A stretch of DNA of 64,000 nucleotides from positions 147,725-211,724 of the forward strand of contig CAVXSO010000004.1 in NCBI GenBank assembly GCA_963764465.1, written 5' to 3'. Position numbers and translations under genes: made by a program. Origin of the DNA: JAJXXT01 sp963764465 (lineage in GTDB: Bacteria > Pseudomonadota > Alphaproteobacteria > Acetobacterales > Acetobacteraceae). Under the pieces are notes generated by a model, which saw only the letters and a list, made by a program, of their open reading frames with translations, had not been told where the DNA came from and did not search any database. Position 1 is the stretch's first letter. Each line of letters starts with the position of its first letter. Below are positions 51,830 to 62,404 of this stretch, piece by piece.

Positions 51830-52741
51830 CTATCGCCTTGCCAGAGTAGGATCGAGTTCGTCACGCAGCCCGTCGCCGATCAGGTTCACCCCGACCACGA
51901 ACAATGCCAGGAACATCCCGGGAAACACGGTGATCCACCAGGCGATGGTGATGTAGTTCTGCCCATCGCTCAGGATCGCCCCCCATTCCGGTGTCGGCGG
52001 CTGGACACCAAGACCGATAAAGCCGAGGGCGGCGATCCAAAGGGCGGCGATGCCCAGCCAGGTCGTGGTCAGCACGATGATTCCTGGCGAAACATTAGGC
52101 AGGACGTGCCGAAGAATGATCCAGCGGGAACCCGCGCCGAGTGTCGTTGCAGCATCGACATAGGGCAGATGACGCACCTCAACCGTCGCGCCTTCCACCA
52201 GGCGCGCATAGACCGGCACCAGTATCGCTGCGATCGCGATCACGCCGTTGACGAGCCCCGGTCCGAGAATCGCGGAGACCGCGAGAGCCAGAAGGATGCC
52301 GGGAAAGGCCAGGAGCAGGTCAATGAGCCGCATGATCATGAAGCCCACGGCTCCCCCGAAGAAACCGGCGATGAGTTCCACCGCACTGCCGACCATGCCG
52401 CCGAGCAGCACGACACCGAGGCAGGCCAGCACCGTGGTTCGCCCGCCGATCACGACGCGGGCGAACATGTCCCGCCCGAACTCATCCGTACCCATGAGGT
52501 GGGCCACGGAGGGCGCGGCGAACGTTGCCAGCGGGTCTTGCGCATCAGGATTGAGGTTGGCCAGCAGTGGTGCGGCGAGCAGCAGGGTGGCCATGGCAAG
52601 ACAGATCACAAGCCCGGCCGCGAGGCTGCGGTGGTGCAGCGCACGGCGAAGAAAGTCGTGCGCAGGAACCGCCTGCGCGACACCATCCAGTGCGTCGGCC
52701 TCGGCCGTGGTCATCGCGGTGGAAGGATCGAGGGGGGCCAT
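51830..52741 (-). CDS. Peptide/nickel ABC transporter permease (DppC-type)
   Basis: A 303-residue permease with about six transmembrane segments. It shows MGTDEFGRDMFARVVIGGRT, an EAA loop as LPYVDAATTLGAGSRWIILR, the conserved GLGVQPPTPEWGAILSDGQ and the closing GDGLRDELDPTLARR. ATG 52739-52741 is used; ATG 52712-52714 is a possible shorter start. It sits 11 bases after the DppB-type gene. Confidence 0.93.
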   Translation of the reverse strand: MAPLDPSTAMTTAEADALDGVAQAVPAHDFLRRALHHRSLAAGLVICLAMATLLLAAPLLANLNPDAQDPLATFAAPSVAHLMGTDEFGRDMFARVVIGGRTTVLACLGVVLLGGMVGSAVELIAGFFGGAVGFMIMRLIDLLLAFPGILLALAVSAILGPGLVNGVIAIAAILVPVYARLVEGATVEVRHLPYVDAATTLGAGSRWIILRHVLPNVSPGIIVLTTTWLGIAALWIAALGFIGLGVQPPTPEWGAILSDGQNYITIAWWITVFPGMFLALFVVGVNLIGDGLRDELDPTLARR

Positions 52742-52752
52742 GCGCGCGCGTC

Positions 52753-53676
52753 CTATCGGCGCGCGATGCGCGGATCGAGCAGCGGGTACGCGAGGTCCAC
52801 CAGGAAGTTCGTGACCGCATAGATGACGGCGATGATGAGCACGACGGCCTGCACGGTGAGGTAATCCTTCGAGAGAATTGCCTGCACCAGGAGACGCCCG
52901 ATGCCGGGGCGCGAGAACACGGTCTCGACGACGATGGTGCCCGAGAGGAGCTGGCCGATCTGCAATCCCACGACGGTGACCACGGGAAGCAGCGCGTTGC
53001 GAAAAACGTGCCGCAGCAGCACCTGTAGCCTTGTCGTGCCCTTCGCCCGTGCGGTGATGACGTGCTTGTGCCCCAGCGCCTGGATCACGCTTGAGCGTAT
53101 GAAGCGGGCGTTGAACCCGGCGCTGCCGAGCGCGAGCGTCACCGCCGGCAGCACCAGGCCCTTGAGGGTAGTGCCGCCGACGACGTTGAACCAGGGCAGC
53201 TTCACGGCGAACCCCAGGATCAGCAGAAGGCCGAGCCAGAAGCTCGGCATCGACATGCAGGTAAGCGCGAAGCCCATCGCCGCGGCGTCGATCGCGGTGT
53301 TGCGCTTCAGCGCGGCTGCGGCGCCGATGGTGGCGCCCAGCAACAGCGAGAGCCCCAACGAAGCGAGTGTGAGCTGGATCGTGGCGGGAAAATTCGCCGC
53401 CAGCAGGGAATCCACCGATTGCTGGTAGCCAAAGGAATAGCCGAAATCCCCGCGCAGGATGTTGCCGATCCATCGCAGATATTGAACTTCGATGGGGCGA
53501 TCGAGGCCAAGCTGCTGGTGCAGCCGCGCGACCAGCGTGGGATCGCCGGCATTGGTGCCGAGCAGGACGATAGCCGGGTCGCCAGGGATCAGGCGAATGA
53601 TGAGGAAGACCACCACGCTGATGCCGAACGTCAGCGCCAGGATGGCCGCAAGACGTCGCGCAACGTACGCGCTCAC
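52753..53676 (-). CDS. Peptide/nickel ABC transporter permease (DppB-type)
   Basis: First gene of the second peptide operon, about 307 residues from GTG 53674-53676 (MSAYVARRLAAILALTFGIS). An in-frame ATG at 53719-53721 would add 15 residues that do not look like the family. RLIPGDPAIVLLGTNAGDPT, the EAA loop HKHVITARAKGTTRLQVLLR and the ending LVDLAYPLLDPRIARR are typical. The promoter must lie in the AT-richer stretch around 53770-53800. Confidence 0.92.
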   Translation of the reverse strand: MSAYVARRLAAILALTFGISVVVFLIIRLIPGDPAIVLLGTNAGDPTLVARLHQQLGLDRPIEVQYLRWIGNILRGDFGYSFGYQQSVDSLLAANFPATIQLTLASLGLSLLLGATIGAAAALKRNTAIDAAAMGFALTCMSMPSFWLGLLLILGFAVKLPWFNVVGGTTLKGLVLPAVTLALGSAGFNARFIRSSVIQALGHKHVITARAKGTTRLQVLLRHVFRNALLPVVTVVGLQIGQLLSGTIVVETVFSRPGIGRLLVQAILSKDYLTVQAVVLIIAVIYAVTNFLVDLAYPLLDPRIARR

Positions 53677-53721
53677 CAAATGTGTCCCGCAAACCGGCGC
53701 AAAAGGCCGACCGGCCTGCAC

Positions 53722-54034
53722 CAGCGGGAAAGCCGGCCATCCGGCATCACTCCCCGCAACCCCCCGCGCGAAAATTAATATCAGTTATCGTTGAACCGAT
53801 AGGCGTGCCCGGTCAACGGGCTGTCAGCGCGCGGCAAAGCGCAAAGGTGAACCGGGCAAGCGACGCTGGTTTCCGATCCGCGGTCGTTTTGCGCCCCCCA
53901 CCTGGACGATACTGGTGGCTCTAGCTTGCCTGCTCATCCGCGACATCCGCCAACTGCGCTGCCGCGGTGATGCGGCAAACCCTGGTGGGCGTGCTTCCGC
54001 GCGGGCTGATCCCCAGTGACGTTGCCCCGAGCCT
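53722..54034. other. Gap between peptide operon 2 and the integrase fragment
   Basis: No intact gene. The stretch 53770-53800 is AT-rich (TATTAAT on the minus strand) and probably holds the leftward operon promoter. On the minus strand downstream of 54035, broken frames may be the decayed continuation of the integrase, including a short run ending ITAAAQLADVADEQAS near 53927. Confidence 0.45.
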
Positions 54035-54427
54035 TCATCCAGCGGGGACTTGGTCGGCCTCCTGGCGCAATAGGTCTTGGGCGCGGTCCCAATCGCCGGC
54101 TACCGTCGAGTCGTCTGCCCATCGGGCCATCTCCTCCCGCAGGAACTCGCCGGCGATCGCCTGAACGCTCCTCTCCGAAATGCGATGGGGTGGGCTTCCG
54201 GCAGCGGTGGCGCGGATGGCCTCGAACCTCCGATCGAACTCCTGGAGGGCCTGTGGAGCGGCTGCAGCAGCCTGCGCAGGGTCCTTCGTCCTGAGGCTCA
54301 CGATGACCTCCCGGCGGCTGCCGAGGAGCGCATGCGCGGCCTCTCTAAGCGGCTCGGGGACCGCCTTACGAACACGGTAGACGCCAGTCTCGGGATGCTT
54401 CGTCGGACGGACCACCGGCAACGCCAT
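54035..54427 (-). pseudogene. Tyrosine-integrase N-terminal fragment (DUF6538-type)
   Basis: A 130-residue frame starting MALPVVRPTKHPETGVYRVR followed by KAVPEPLREA. It has the DUF6538-like N-terminal domain of phage/island integrases and a KDPAQAAAAAPQALQEFDRRF stretch, then stops at 54035. The SAM-like core and the R-H-R-Y catalytic domain are absent, so the protein cannot recombine DNA. It lies 84 bases beyond the 3' end of tRNA-Gln on the same strand, the usual site for an island integrase, so this is probably the relic of a tRNA-targeted insertion. Confidence 0.72.
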
Positions 54428-54511
54428 GTATCACCCCTTTGTATCACCGGGGCGTTCACAAGGCACTGATTTACCTGAATGTTCAGCCGAGACAAGCGGT
54501 TAGCTTGTATC

Positions 54512-54585
54512 TGGCTGGGGGACCTGGATTCGAACCAAGGCTGCCCGGGTCAGAGCCGGGAGTTCTACCGCTAAACTATCCCCCA
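54512..54585 (-). tRNA. tRNA-Gln (anticodon CUG), CCA encoded
   Basis: On the minus strand the gene starts TGGGGGA and ends TCCCCCA plus discriminator G and encoded CCA (54512-54514), a perfect 7-base acceptor stem with the U1-A72 pair typical of tRNA-Gln. The anticodon arm CCCGG-CTCTGAC-CCGGG gives anticodon CUG, reading CAG. The T arm is CTTGG-TTCGAAT-CCAGG. The integrase fragment lies just beyond its 3' end. Confidence 0.95.
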
Positions 54586-54628
54586 AGGGAGCGACGCCGG
54601 GGGCGTGCACCCCGGGTGACGCGCGGCG

Positions 54629-54656
54629 GATATCACGCCTCGTGCCGCCTGGGCAA
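54629..54656 (-). promoter_or_regulatory. Possible promoter of tRNA-Gln
   Basis: On the minus strand TTGCCC (54651-54656) and GATATC (54629-54634) are 16 bases apart and about 45 bases upstream of the mature tRNA 5' end. Both boxes match only half the consensus, so this is tentative. Confidence 0.3.
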
Positions 54657-54822
54657 CCCGAGCTCCGCGGCGCCCCGCGCGCCCGCGTCGCGTGGCATGA
54701 ACCGTCGTGCCCTGGCCCCTTGCCGGGCAGCGATCCGCTGCGCCAATACCGTCGGCGCCGGAAACCGCGCGATCCGGCACATCCGGAACCGAAGGACGCA
54801 CCGCGCGAGCGGGAGAAACATC

Positions 54823-55503
54823 GTGACCGACGCAGCCGTGACCATCCTGTCTTCCATGGCGACCAAGGGCGTTCTCGCTGAACTCGCCGCCGCGTGCGGG
54901 GAGAACGTGGCGGTGGAGAGCATCGGCGGCGTCGAGGCGGCGCGCCGGGTGCGCGCGGGCGAGGCGGTGGACGTCGTCGTGCTGGCATCGAAGGTGATGC
55001 GCGCGCTCGAGGCGGAGGGGCACGTCGAGCCCGGAAGCCTCGCGGATCTCGCCATCTCCAGCATGGTCGTCGCGGTGCGCGAGGGCACGACGTTCCCAGA
55101 CCTCGCGACCGCGGAGGCGGTGAAGGCTGCCGTGCTCGCGGCCCCGCGCACCGGCTATTCCACCGGCCCCAGCGGCGAGCACCTGCTCGCCCTCGTCGGG
55201 CAATGGGGCATCCGTGACCTGCTTGCCGAGCGGCTGGTGCAGGCGCCCCCCGGCGTGCCCGTGGGCAAGCTGCTGGTGGACGGCAAGGTCGACCTCGCGA
55301 TGCAGCAGCGCAGCGAGCTGATGAACCTGCCCGGCGTCGTGGTCGTGGGCGAGCTGCCCCGGCCCATCAACGCGGACACGGTGTTCACTGCCGGTATCGC
55401 CCGCACCGCCAGGCGGCCGGAGGCGGCGCGGCGGGTCATCGCCTTCATGGCCTCGCCGGCGGCGGCGGATGCCAAGCGCCGATGCGGCCTGCAACCGGCC
55501 TGA
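54823..55503 (+). CDS. ModA-like substrate-binding-domain protein without signal peptide
   Basis: A 226-residue type-2 periplasmic-binding-fold protein resembling molybdate-binding ModA: TILSSMATKGVLAELAAACG, ESIGGVEAARRVRAGEAVDV, ISSMVVAVREGTTFPDLATA and STGPSGEHLLALVGQWGI. From GTG 54823, which has CGGGAG at good spacing, there is no signal peptide, and the upstream in-frame sequence is not one either, so the protein should be cytosolic. No molybdate permease or ATPase is adjacent. It may act as a ligand sensor. The ORF extends upstream over the antisense strand of the tRNA; that part is not coding. Confidence 0.8.
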   Translation: MTDAAVTILSSMATKGVLAELAAACGENVAVESIGGVEAARRVRAGEAVDVVVLASKVMRALEAEGHVEPGSLADLAISSMVVAVREGTTFPDLATAEAVKAAVLAAPRTGYSTGPSGEHLLALVGQWGIRDLLAERLVQAPPGVPVGKLLVDGKVDLAMQQRSELMNLPGVVVVGELPRPINADTVFTAGIARTARRPEAARRVIAFMASPAAADAKRRCGLQPA

Positions 55504-55561
55504 GACCTGGCAACACGCGACCATGCGGCACGGAAGGCGCCGCGCGACCGGGGAGACGACG

Positions 55562-55624
55562 ATGATCAACACCACCATGCCGCCCGAGGCGGTAATCCGC
55601 GCCCTGATGAAGGGGGTGGCGTGA
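55562..55624 (+). other. Possible 20-residue leader peptide before the Tat-exported binding protein
   Basis: ATG 55562 opens MINTTMPPEAVIRALMKGVA and ends at TGA 55622-55624, sharing its last base with the ATG of the next gene. It could couple translation to that gene, or be a chance frame; no motif is recognised. Confidence 0.25.
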
Positions 55625-57201
55625 TGCGCCGCCGCGCCTTCCTCGCCGGGGCCGCCGCCGCCGCGTCGCTCCCGCTCGCGCGCCCCGCCATCGCGGCGCC
55701 GGCCAGCGTCATCCGCTTCGTGCCCAATGTCGGTCTGCCGGTGCTCGACCCGATCGCCAACACGGCGGCGGATGTGCGCAACCACGCCTGCCTGGTGTTC
55801 GACACGCTGTTCGGGCTCGACGAGAACTACCAGCCACATCCGCAGATGCTGCAATCGGCGGGCACGGACCCGGACGGGCTGACGTGGACGTTACGCCTAC
55901 GTGACGGATTGCGCTTCCACGACGGCTCCCCGGTGCTGGCGCGGGATTGTGTGGCCTCGATCCACCGCTGGGCTTCCCGCGACGGGTTCGGTGCAACGCT
56001 GATGGCGGCGACGGAGCAGCTCGACGCGCCGGACGACCGCACCATCCGCTTCCGGCTCAAGCAAAAATTCCCGCTGCTGCCCGCGGCCCTGGGCAAGATC
56101 TCGCCCAACATGTGCGCCATCATGCCGGAGCACCTGGCGACGCTGCCCGGCACCAGGCCGGTGCCGGAGCTGATCGGCAGCGGCCCGTTCCGCTTCGTCA
56201 AGGCCGAGTTCGTGGCGGGATCGCGCCTCGTCTACGAGCGCTTCGCCGACTACATCCCGGCCCAGGGCGCGCCGGGGCTGACCAGCGGGGCCAAGGTCGC
56301 GAAGGTGGACCGCGTCGAGTGGCGCATCATGCCGGAGGCGGCGAGTGCGGCCGCGGCATTGCAGACGGGCGAGGTGGACTGGCTGGAATCGCCGCCGCCC
56401 GACCTCCTGCCCTTGTTGCGGAAAGGCAAGGACCTCGTGGTGCGGGTGAACGACCACACCGGCGTGCTGCCGATCCTGCGCTTCAACACGCTCAACCCGC
56501 CCTTCGACAAGCCCGCGATCCGCCAGGCAGTGCTGAGCGCGGTGCACCAGAAGGCGTTCATGGAGGCGTTCTCCAGCGACCCCGGCAACTACGTGACCGA
56601 CGTCGGCATCTTCACCCCCGGCTCGCCCATGGCGAGTACCGCGGGGCTCGACAAGACTGTCGGCACGCGCACCATTGAACAGGCGAGGCAGGCAATCGAG
56701 GCCGCCGGGTACAAGGGCGAGACGGTGATGCTGATGCACCCCACCGACCACCCGGTGAATTCGGTGATGGCGGAGGTGGCGGCGGACCTGTTCAAGAAGC
56801 TCGGCATGACGGTGGACCTGGTGGCGATGGATGCCGCGACCATGTTCCGCCGCCGCGGCAGCCGCGCAGACCTCGCCCATGGCGGCTGGGGCTGCTTCCC
56901 CGCCGCCATCGCCGGCGACGGCACGATCGACCCCGCGGTGAGCTTTCTCACGCGCGGAGACGGTGCGAAGGCGTGGTTCGGCTGGCCGGACGACCCGAAG
57001 CTCGAAGCGCTGCGCGCCGATTGGTTCACCGCCGGCACGCTGGCGCAGCAGAAGGAGATCGCCCAGGCGATGCAGCACGATATGCTGGACTTCGCGCCCT
57101 ACCTGCCACTCGGCCAGATCCTGCAGCCCACGGCCTATCGCAACTCGCTCTCCGGGATGCTGCCGGGCTTCCCCAAGTTCTGGGCGGTGGCGAAGGCCTG
57201 A
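55624..57201 (+). CDS. Tat-exported peptide-type solute-binding protein
   Basis: A 525-residue SBP_bac_5 protein, third of this class in the window. The leader MRRRAFLAGAAAAASLPLAR fits a twin-arginine signal (RRRAFL), cleaved near residue 25. The mature part contains VLDPIANTAADVRNHACLVF, LRDGLRFHDGSPVLARDCVA and WLESPPPDLLPLL. No permease or ATPase is linked, so it must share a transporter encoded elsewhere. ATG 55624 follows AAGGGGG; a GTG at 55621 is in frame. Confidence 0.92.
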   Translation: MRRRAFLAGAAAAASLPLARPAIAAPASVIRFVPNVGLPVLDPIANTAADVRNHACLVFDTLFGLDENYQPHPQMLQSAGTDPDGLTWTLRLRDGLRFHDGSPVLARDCVASIHRWASRDGFGATLMAATEQLDAPDDRTIRFRLKQKFPLLPAALGKISPNMCAIMPEHLATLPGTRPVPELIGSGPFRFVKAEFVAGSRLVYERFADYIPAQGAPGLTSGAKVAKVDRVEWRIMPEAASAAAALQTGEVDWLESPPPDLLPLLRKGKDLVVRVNDHTGVLPILRFNTLNPPFDKPAIRQAVLSAVHQKAFMEAFSSDPGNYVTDVGIFTPGSPMASTAGLDKTVGTRTIEQARQAIEAAGYKGETVMLMHPTDHPVNSVMAEVAADLFKKLGMTVDLVAMDAATMFRRRGSRADLAHGGWGCFPAAIAGDGTIDPAVSFLTRGDGAKAWFGWPDDPKLEALRADWFTAGTLAQQKEIAQAMQHDMLDFAPYLPLGQILQPTAYRNSLSGMLPGFPKFWAVAKA

Positions 57202-57289
57202 GCGCGGGCCCGCCCGGCGGCGGGGCGGGGCCGCGCGCGATTGGGCCCCGGCCCTTGCCCTGTTGGCACCCCGCGCCCGACAATGGCGC

Positions 57290-58282
57290 ATGCACGTTCC
57301 CGCTGGCCGGGGGCTGGCGCGGGAGGCGGAAGCCTTCGCGGCGCTGGACCTCGGCACCAACAATTGCCGCCTGTTGATCGGCGCCGCCTCCCGGGGTGGG
57401 TTCCGCATCATCGAGTCCTTCTCGCGCACCGTCCGGCTCGGCGAGGGGCTCGCGGCCACCGGCCAGTTGTCGGAGGCGGCGATGGAGCGCGCGCTGGAGG
57501 CGCTGCGTGCCTGCGCCGAGCGCATCGCCCGCCGCCAGCCGCGGGCCGTGCGCGCCATCGCGACGGAGGCCTGCCGGCAGGCCGGAAACGGGCCCGCCTT
57601 CCTCGCCCGCGTGCGGGAGGAGACGGGCCTCGCCTTTCGCATCATCTCGCCGCGGGAGGAGGCGGAGCTGGCCGTGGAAAGCTGCGCGCCGCTGCTGCGC
57701 GCGGGGGCCAGGCGCGTGCTGCTGTTCGACATCGGCGGTGGCTCGACGGAGGTCGCCTGGGTGCGGCTCGGGGAGGAGCAGCCGGCCTTCCTCGGCACGC
57801 TGTCGCTGCCCTGGGGCGTGGTCTCGCTCGCCGAGCATTTCGGCCCCGCCGCCGCCACCCATGAGGGTTTCGCCACCATGGTGGAGACCGTCGCGGACCG
57901 GCTGCGCGGCTTCGAGGAGGTGCACCGCATTGGCCAGGAAATCCGCCAGGGTGGCGTGCGGCTGCTTGGCACCTCCGGCACCGTCACCACGCTCGCGGCG
58001 CTGGCGCTCGGCCTGCCGCGCTATTCCCGCCGCGCGGTTGACGGCGCCGTGCTGCGCGCCGGCGAGGTAGAGCGGGCGCTGTCGCATGTTCGGGCGCTCG
58101 GCCCCGCCGGCCTGGCGCGGCACGCGTGCATCGGCGCGGACCGCGCGGAGTTCGTGCTGCCGGGCTGCGCCGCCTTCGCCGCCATCCGCGGCGTCTGGCC
58201 CGCGCCGGAGCTGATCGTGGCGGACCGCGGCCTGCGCGAGGGGCTGCTGATGCGCATGATCCGCGAATCACGGCACCGATAG
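57290..58282 (+). CDS. Ppx/GppA family phosphatase
   Basis: A 330-residue ASKHA-fold enzyme of the exopolyphosphatase / pppGpp phosphohydrolase family, of the short form without a C-terminal HD-like domain. The phosphate-binding motifs are LDLGTNNCRLLIG at 19-31 and LFDIGGGSTEVAW near 145-157, with VRAIATEACRQAGNG and LLGTSGTVTTLAAL. It could hydrolyse polyphosphate or pppGpp. The stop is followed immediately by the rlmE ATG, so the two are co-transcribed, an arrangement I associate with alphaproteobacteria. Confidence 0.92.
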   Translation: MHVPAGRGLAREAEAFAALDLGTNNCRLLIGAASRGGFRIIESFSRTVRLGEGLAATGQLSEAAMERALEALRACAERIARRQPRAVRAIATEACRQAGNGPAFLARVREETGLAFRIISPREEAELAVESCAPLLRAGARRVLLFDIGGGSTEVAWVRLGEEQPAFLGTLSLPWGVVSLAEHFGPAAATHEGFATMVETVADRLRGFEEVHRIGQEIRQGGVRLLGTSGTVTTLAALALGLPRYSRRAVDGAVLRAGEVERALSHVRALGPAGLARHACIGADRAEFVLPGCAAFAAIRGVWPAPELIVADRGLREGLLMRMIRESRHR

Positions 58283-58960
58283 ATGGCAAAGCCACCCAAA
58301 TCTCCACGCGGCGGCGGCCGTGGCCTCGCTGTCACGGTACGGACGGCGGGCAAGCGCAGCGTCTCGAGCGCGCGCTGGCTGCAGCGGCAGCTCAACGACC
58401 CCTATGTCGCGGCGGCGAAGCAGGCGGGCTGGCGATCGCGCGCCGCGTTCAAGCTGCTGGAACTCGATGAGCGTTTTCATCTCCTGCGTCGCGGCCAGCG
58501 CGTGCTGGACCTCGGCGCCGCACCCGGCGGCTGGTCGCAGGTCTGCGTGCGGGCGGGCGCGCATGTCGTGGGGCTCGACCTGCTGCCGATCGAGCCGCTC
58601 GTGGGCGCCGTCTTCGTGGAGGGCGACATGGACGACGCGGCGATGCCCGCGCGCCTCGCGGTGCTGCTGGGCGGCAAGGCGGACCTGGTGCTCTCGGACA
58701 TGGCGCCCAACACCACCGGGCACAGTGCGACGGACCACGCGCGCATCGTGGCGCTGGCGGAAAACGCGGCGGCGTTCGCGATGGAGGTGCTGGAACCCGG
58801 AGGCGCCTTCGTCGGCAAGGTGTTCCAGGGCGGCGCGGAGGCAGGCCTGCTTGCCATGCTCAAGCGCCGCTTCGCCACCGTCCGCCACGCCAAGCCGCCG
58901 GCCAGCCGCAAGGAGAGCGCGGAACTCTACGTGGTGGCCCAAGGGTTTCGCCCGGCGTAG
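58283..58960 (+). CDS. rlmE: RlmE (FtsJ/RrmJ) 23S rRNA 2'-O-methyltransferase
   Basis: A 225-residue SAM-dependent methyltransferase that modifies U2552 (E. coli numbering) of 23S rRNA. After a basic leader come WRSRAAFKLLELDERF, the SAM motif VLDLGAAPGGWSQV, LSDMAPNTTGHSATDH and GGAFVGKVFQGG, which cover the K-D-K-E catalytic set of the family. Starts directly after the ppx stop. Normal length. Confidence 0.94.
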   Translation: MAKPPKSPRGGGRGLAVTVRTAGKRSVSSARWLQRQLNDPYVAAAKQAGWRSRAAFKLLELDERFHLLRRGQRVLDLGAAPGGWSQVCVRAGAHVVGLDLLPIEPLVGAVFVEGDMDDAAMPARLAVLLGGKADLVLSDMAPNTTGHSATDHARIVALAENAAAFAMEVLEPGGAFVGKVFQGGAEAGLLAMLKRRFATVRHAKPPASRKESAELYVVAQGFRPA

Positions 58961-59073
58961 CCCTGGCGCGCGGCAGCGTTGCCGTGAGGGCGCGCGGTTT
59001 CGCGCCACCGCCGCTTGCATCGGCGCCGGCCTCGCCCTAAGTGGGGCCGCCAAGGTTGCGGAAAGGTCGCGCC

Positions 59074-60587
<1,514 letters not shown>

Positions 60588-60591
<4 letters not shown>

Positions 60592-61856
60592 CACCTTCCG
60601 CCCGCGTCCAGGGCGCGATCGACCTGCTGACCGCCGTCAGCGCCTGGGAGAAGCCGGCAGATGCCGTCGCCAACGCCTGGTTCAGGGACCGGCGCTTCAT
60701 CGGCAGCGGTGACCGGCGGGCGATTTCGTACCGGGTGTGGAACATCATCCGCGACTGGCGCAAACTCACCTGGCGGCTGCGCAGCGACGACGCGCGCCTG
60801 CTCGCCGCCGCCGCGATGCTGCTGGAGGGCACCCGGCTCGCGCAGGTAGAGGCGCTGTACAACGGCGCGCCCCACTCGCCGCGCCCGCTGGACGACGCGG
60901 AACGCACCGTGCTGCGCGCGCTGGAAGGGGCGGGCGCGATCCACCCGCGCATGCCCGACGACGTGCGGCTGGAAGTGCCGGCCTGGATCCTGCCGCGCCT
61001 CAAGGAACGATTTGGCTACGATACGGAAGCGGAACTCGCGGCGCTGCTGGTGGAAGCACCGCTCGATCTGCGGGTGAACCTGCTGAAGGCGGATCGCGAG
61101 ACCGCGCGGGCGGCACTGGCGGCGGAGGGGATCGAGGCGGTGCCGACGCCGTTTTCCCCCTGGGGCCTGCGCGTCGCGGGTCGAAAGCCCGTTGTCACCG
61201 GGCCGGCATTCCGCGACGGATTGATAGAAATCCAGGACGAGGGCAGCCAGCTCGTCGCCCTGCTCGTGGGCGCCATGCCGGGGATGCGCGTGCTGGACTA
61301 CTGCGCGGGCGCGGGAGGCAAGACGCTGGCGCTGGCGATGACGATGGGAAACAAGGGCCATGTCGTCGCCGCGGATGTCTCGGCCCCGAGGCTCGATGGC
61401 GCGGTGCGGCGGCTGCGGCGGGCGGGCGTGCACAATGCCGAGCGGCACCTGATGGAAGCCGGCGACAAATGGGCCAAGCGCCGCGCCGCGAGCTTCGATC
61501 GGGTGCTGGTGGATGCGCCCTGCACCGGCACCGGCACTTGGCGGCGCAACCCGGACGCGCGGCTGCGGCTGGCGGAGAAGGACCTCGCGGAACTCGTCGC
61601 CAAGCAGGGCACGATCCTTGCGGCGGCGGCACGGCTGGTGCGCCCGGGCGGGCGGCTGGTCTATGCTGTCTGCTCGGTGCTGGCGGAGGAGGGGGCAGGG
61701 CAGGTGAAGAAATTCCTCGCGGCGGAACCAGGCTTCCGGCTGGTGCCGGCGGGCGAGGCATGGCAAGGCGCGCCGACCACGCCCTTCCTCGCCACCACGC
61801 CGCGCCTTCACGGCATGGACGGGTTCTTCGCCGCGGTGCTGGAGAAGCCTGCGTGA
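60588..61856 (+). CDS. rsmB: RsmB/NOP2-family rRNA m5C methyltransferase
   Basis: A 422-residue protein starting at GTG 60588, overlapping the guaB stop by 4 bases. SAM motif I is LDYCAGAGGKTLALA at 236-250, motif IV DAPCTGTGTWRRNPD near 309-323 and the catalytic cysteine is C362 in YAVCSVLAEEG; both C312 and C362 belong to the RsmB mechanism. An N-terminal NusB-like segment is only partly recognisable, so the exact target (C967 of 16S rRNA) is likely but not certain. Family motif RVNLLKADRETA is present. Confidence 0.9.
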
Positions 61857-62374
61857 CCGTTCGCCGCGCCGGCGTCGCGGATGCGGCCGCGATCGGCGCG
61901 GTGCATGTCGCGGCCTGGCGCAGCGCCTACCCCGGCATCCTGCCCGAGGCGTTCCTCGCTCGGCTCTCCGCCACCCGCCAGGCGCGGTACTACGAGGCGG
62001 CGATCCGCATGGGCGTGATCGTGCACGTCGCGATCGGGGACGGGCGCGTGGTCGGCTTCGCGACCGCGAGCCCGGCGCGCGGTGCCCGCCTCGCGGAGGG
62101 CGAGATCGAGACGCTCTACGTGCTGGACGACTGGCGGGAGCGGGGACTCGGCCGCGCGCTGATGCACGCCTCGGGGTCGGCGCTCGCGGAGGCGGGATGC
62201 CGGGACGCGTTCCTCTGGGTGCTGCGCGACAACCCCGCCCGCTGGTTCTACGCGTGGCTCGGCGGGCGGGCGGTGGCGGAGGGCGTGGTGCATGTCGCGG
62301 GCGTCGCGGTGCCGCAGACCGCCTTCGCCTGGTCCCCGATCAGCCTTCTGGTGGCGCGCCGGGCCGGTGCTTGA
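61853..62374 (+). CDS. GNAT-family N-acetyltransferase
   Basis: A 173-residue acetyltransferase starting at GTG 61853 and overlapping the preceding stop. The N-terminus VAAWRSAYPGILPEAFLARL and the acetyl-CoA loop LYVLDDWRERGLGRALM are characteristic. The C-terminal strand reads AFLWVLRDNPARWFYAWLGG. Acceptor not predictable. It sits between rsmB and guaA, probably as an operon passenger. Confidence 0.9.
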   Translation: MTVRRAGVADAAAIGAVHVAAWRSAYPGILPEAFLARLSATRQARYYEAAIRMGVIVHVAIGDGRVVGFATASPARGARLAEGEIETLYVLDDWRERGLGRALMHASGSALAEAGCRDAFLWVLRDNPARWFYAWLGGRAVAEGVVHVAGVAVPQTAFAWSPISLLVARRAGA

Positions 62375-62404
62375 ACGCCACGCCCGCCTGTGCTGGAAAC
62401 CGCC

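Noticed and set aside
54439..54822. N-terminal extension of the ModA-like gene
   Set aside because: It would run over the antisense of tRNA-Gln and adds low-complexity Arg-rich sequence; the GTG at 54823 has a good ribosome-binding site.
58961..59073. TTGCAT-17-TAAGTG as a guaB promoter
   Set aside because: The spacing is right but both boxes match poorly, so it is not listed.
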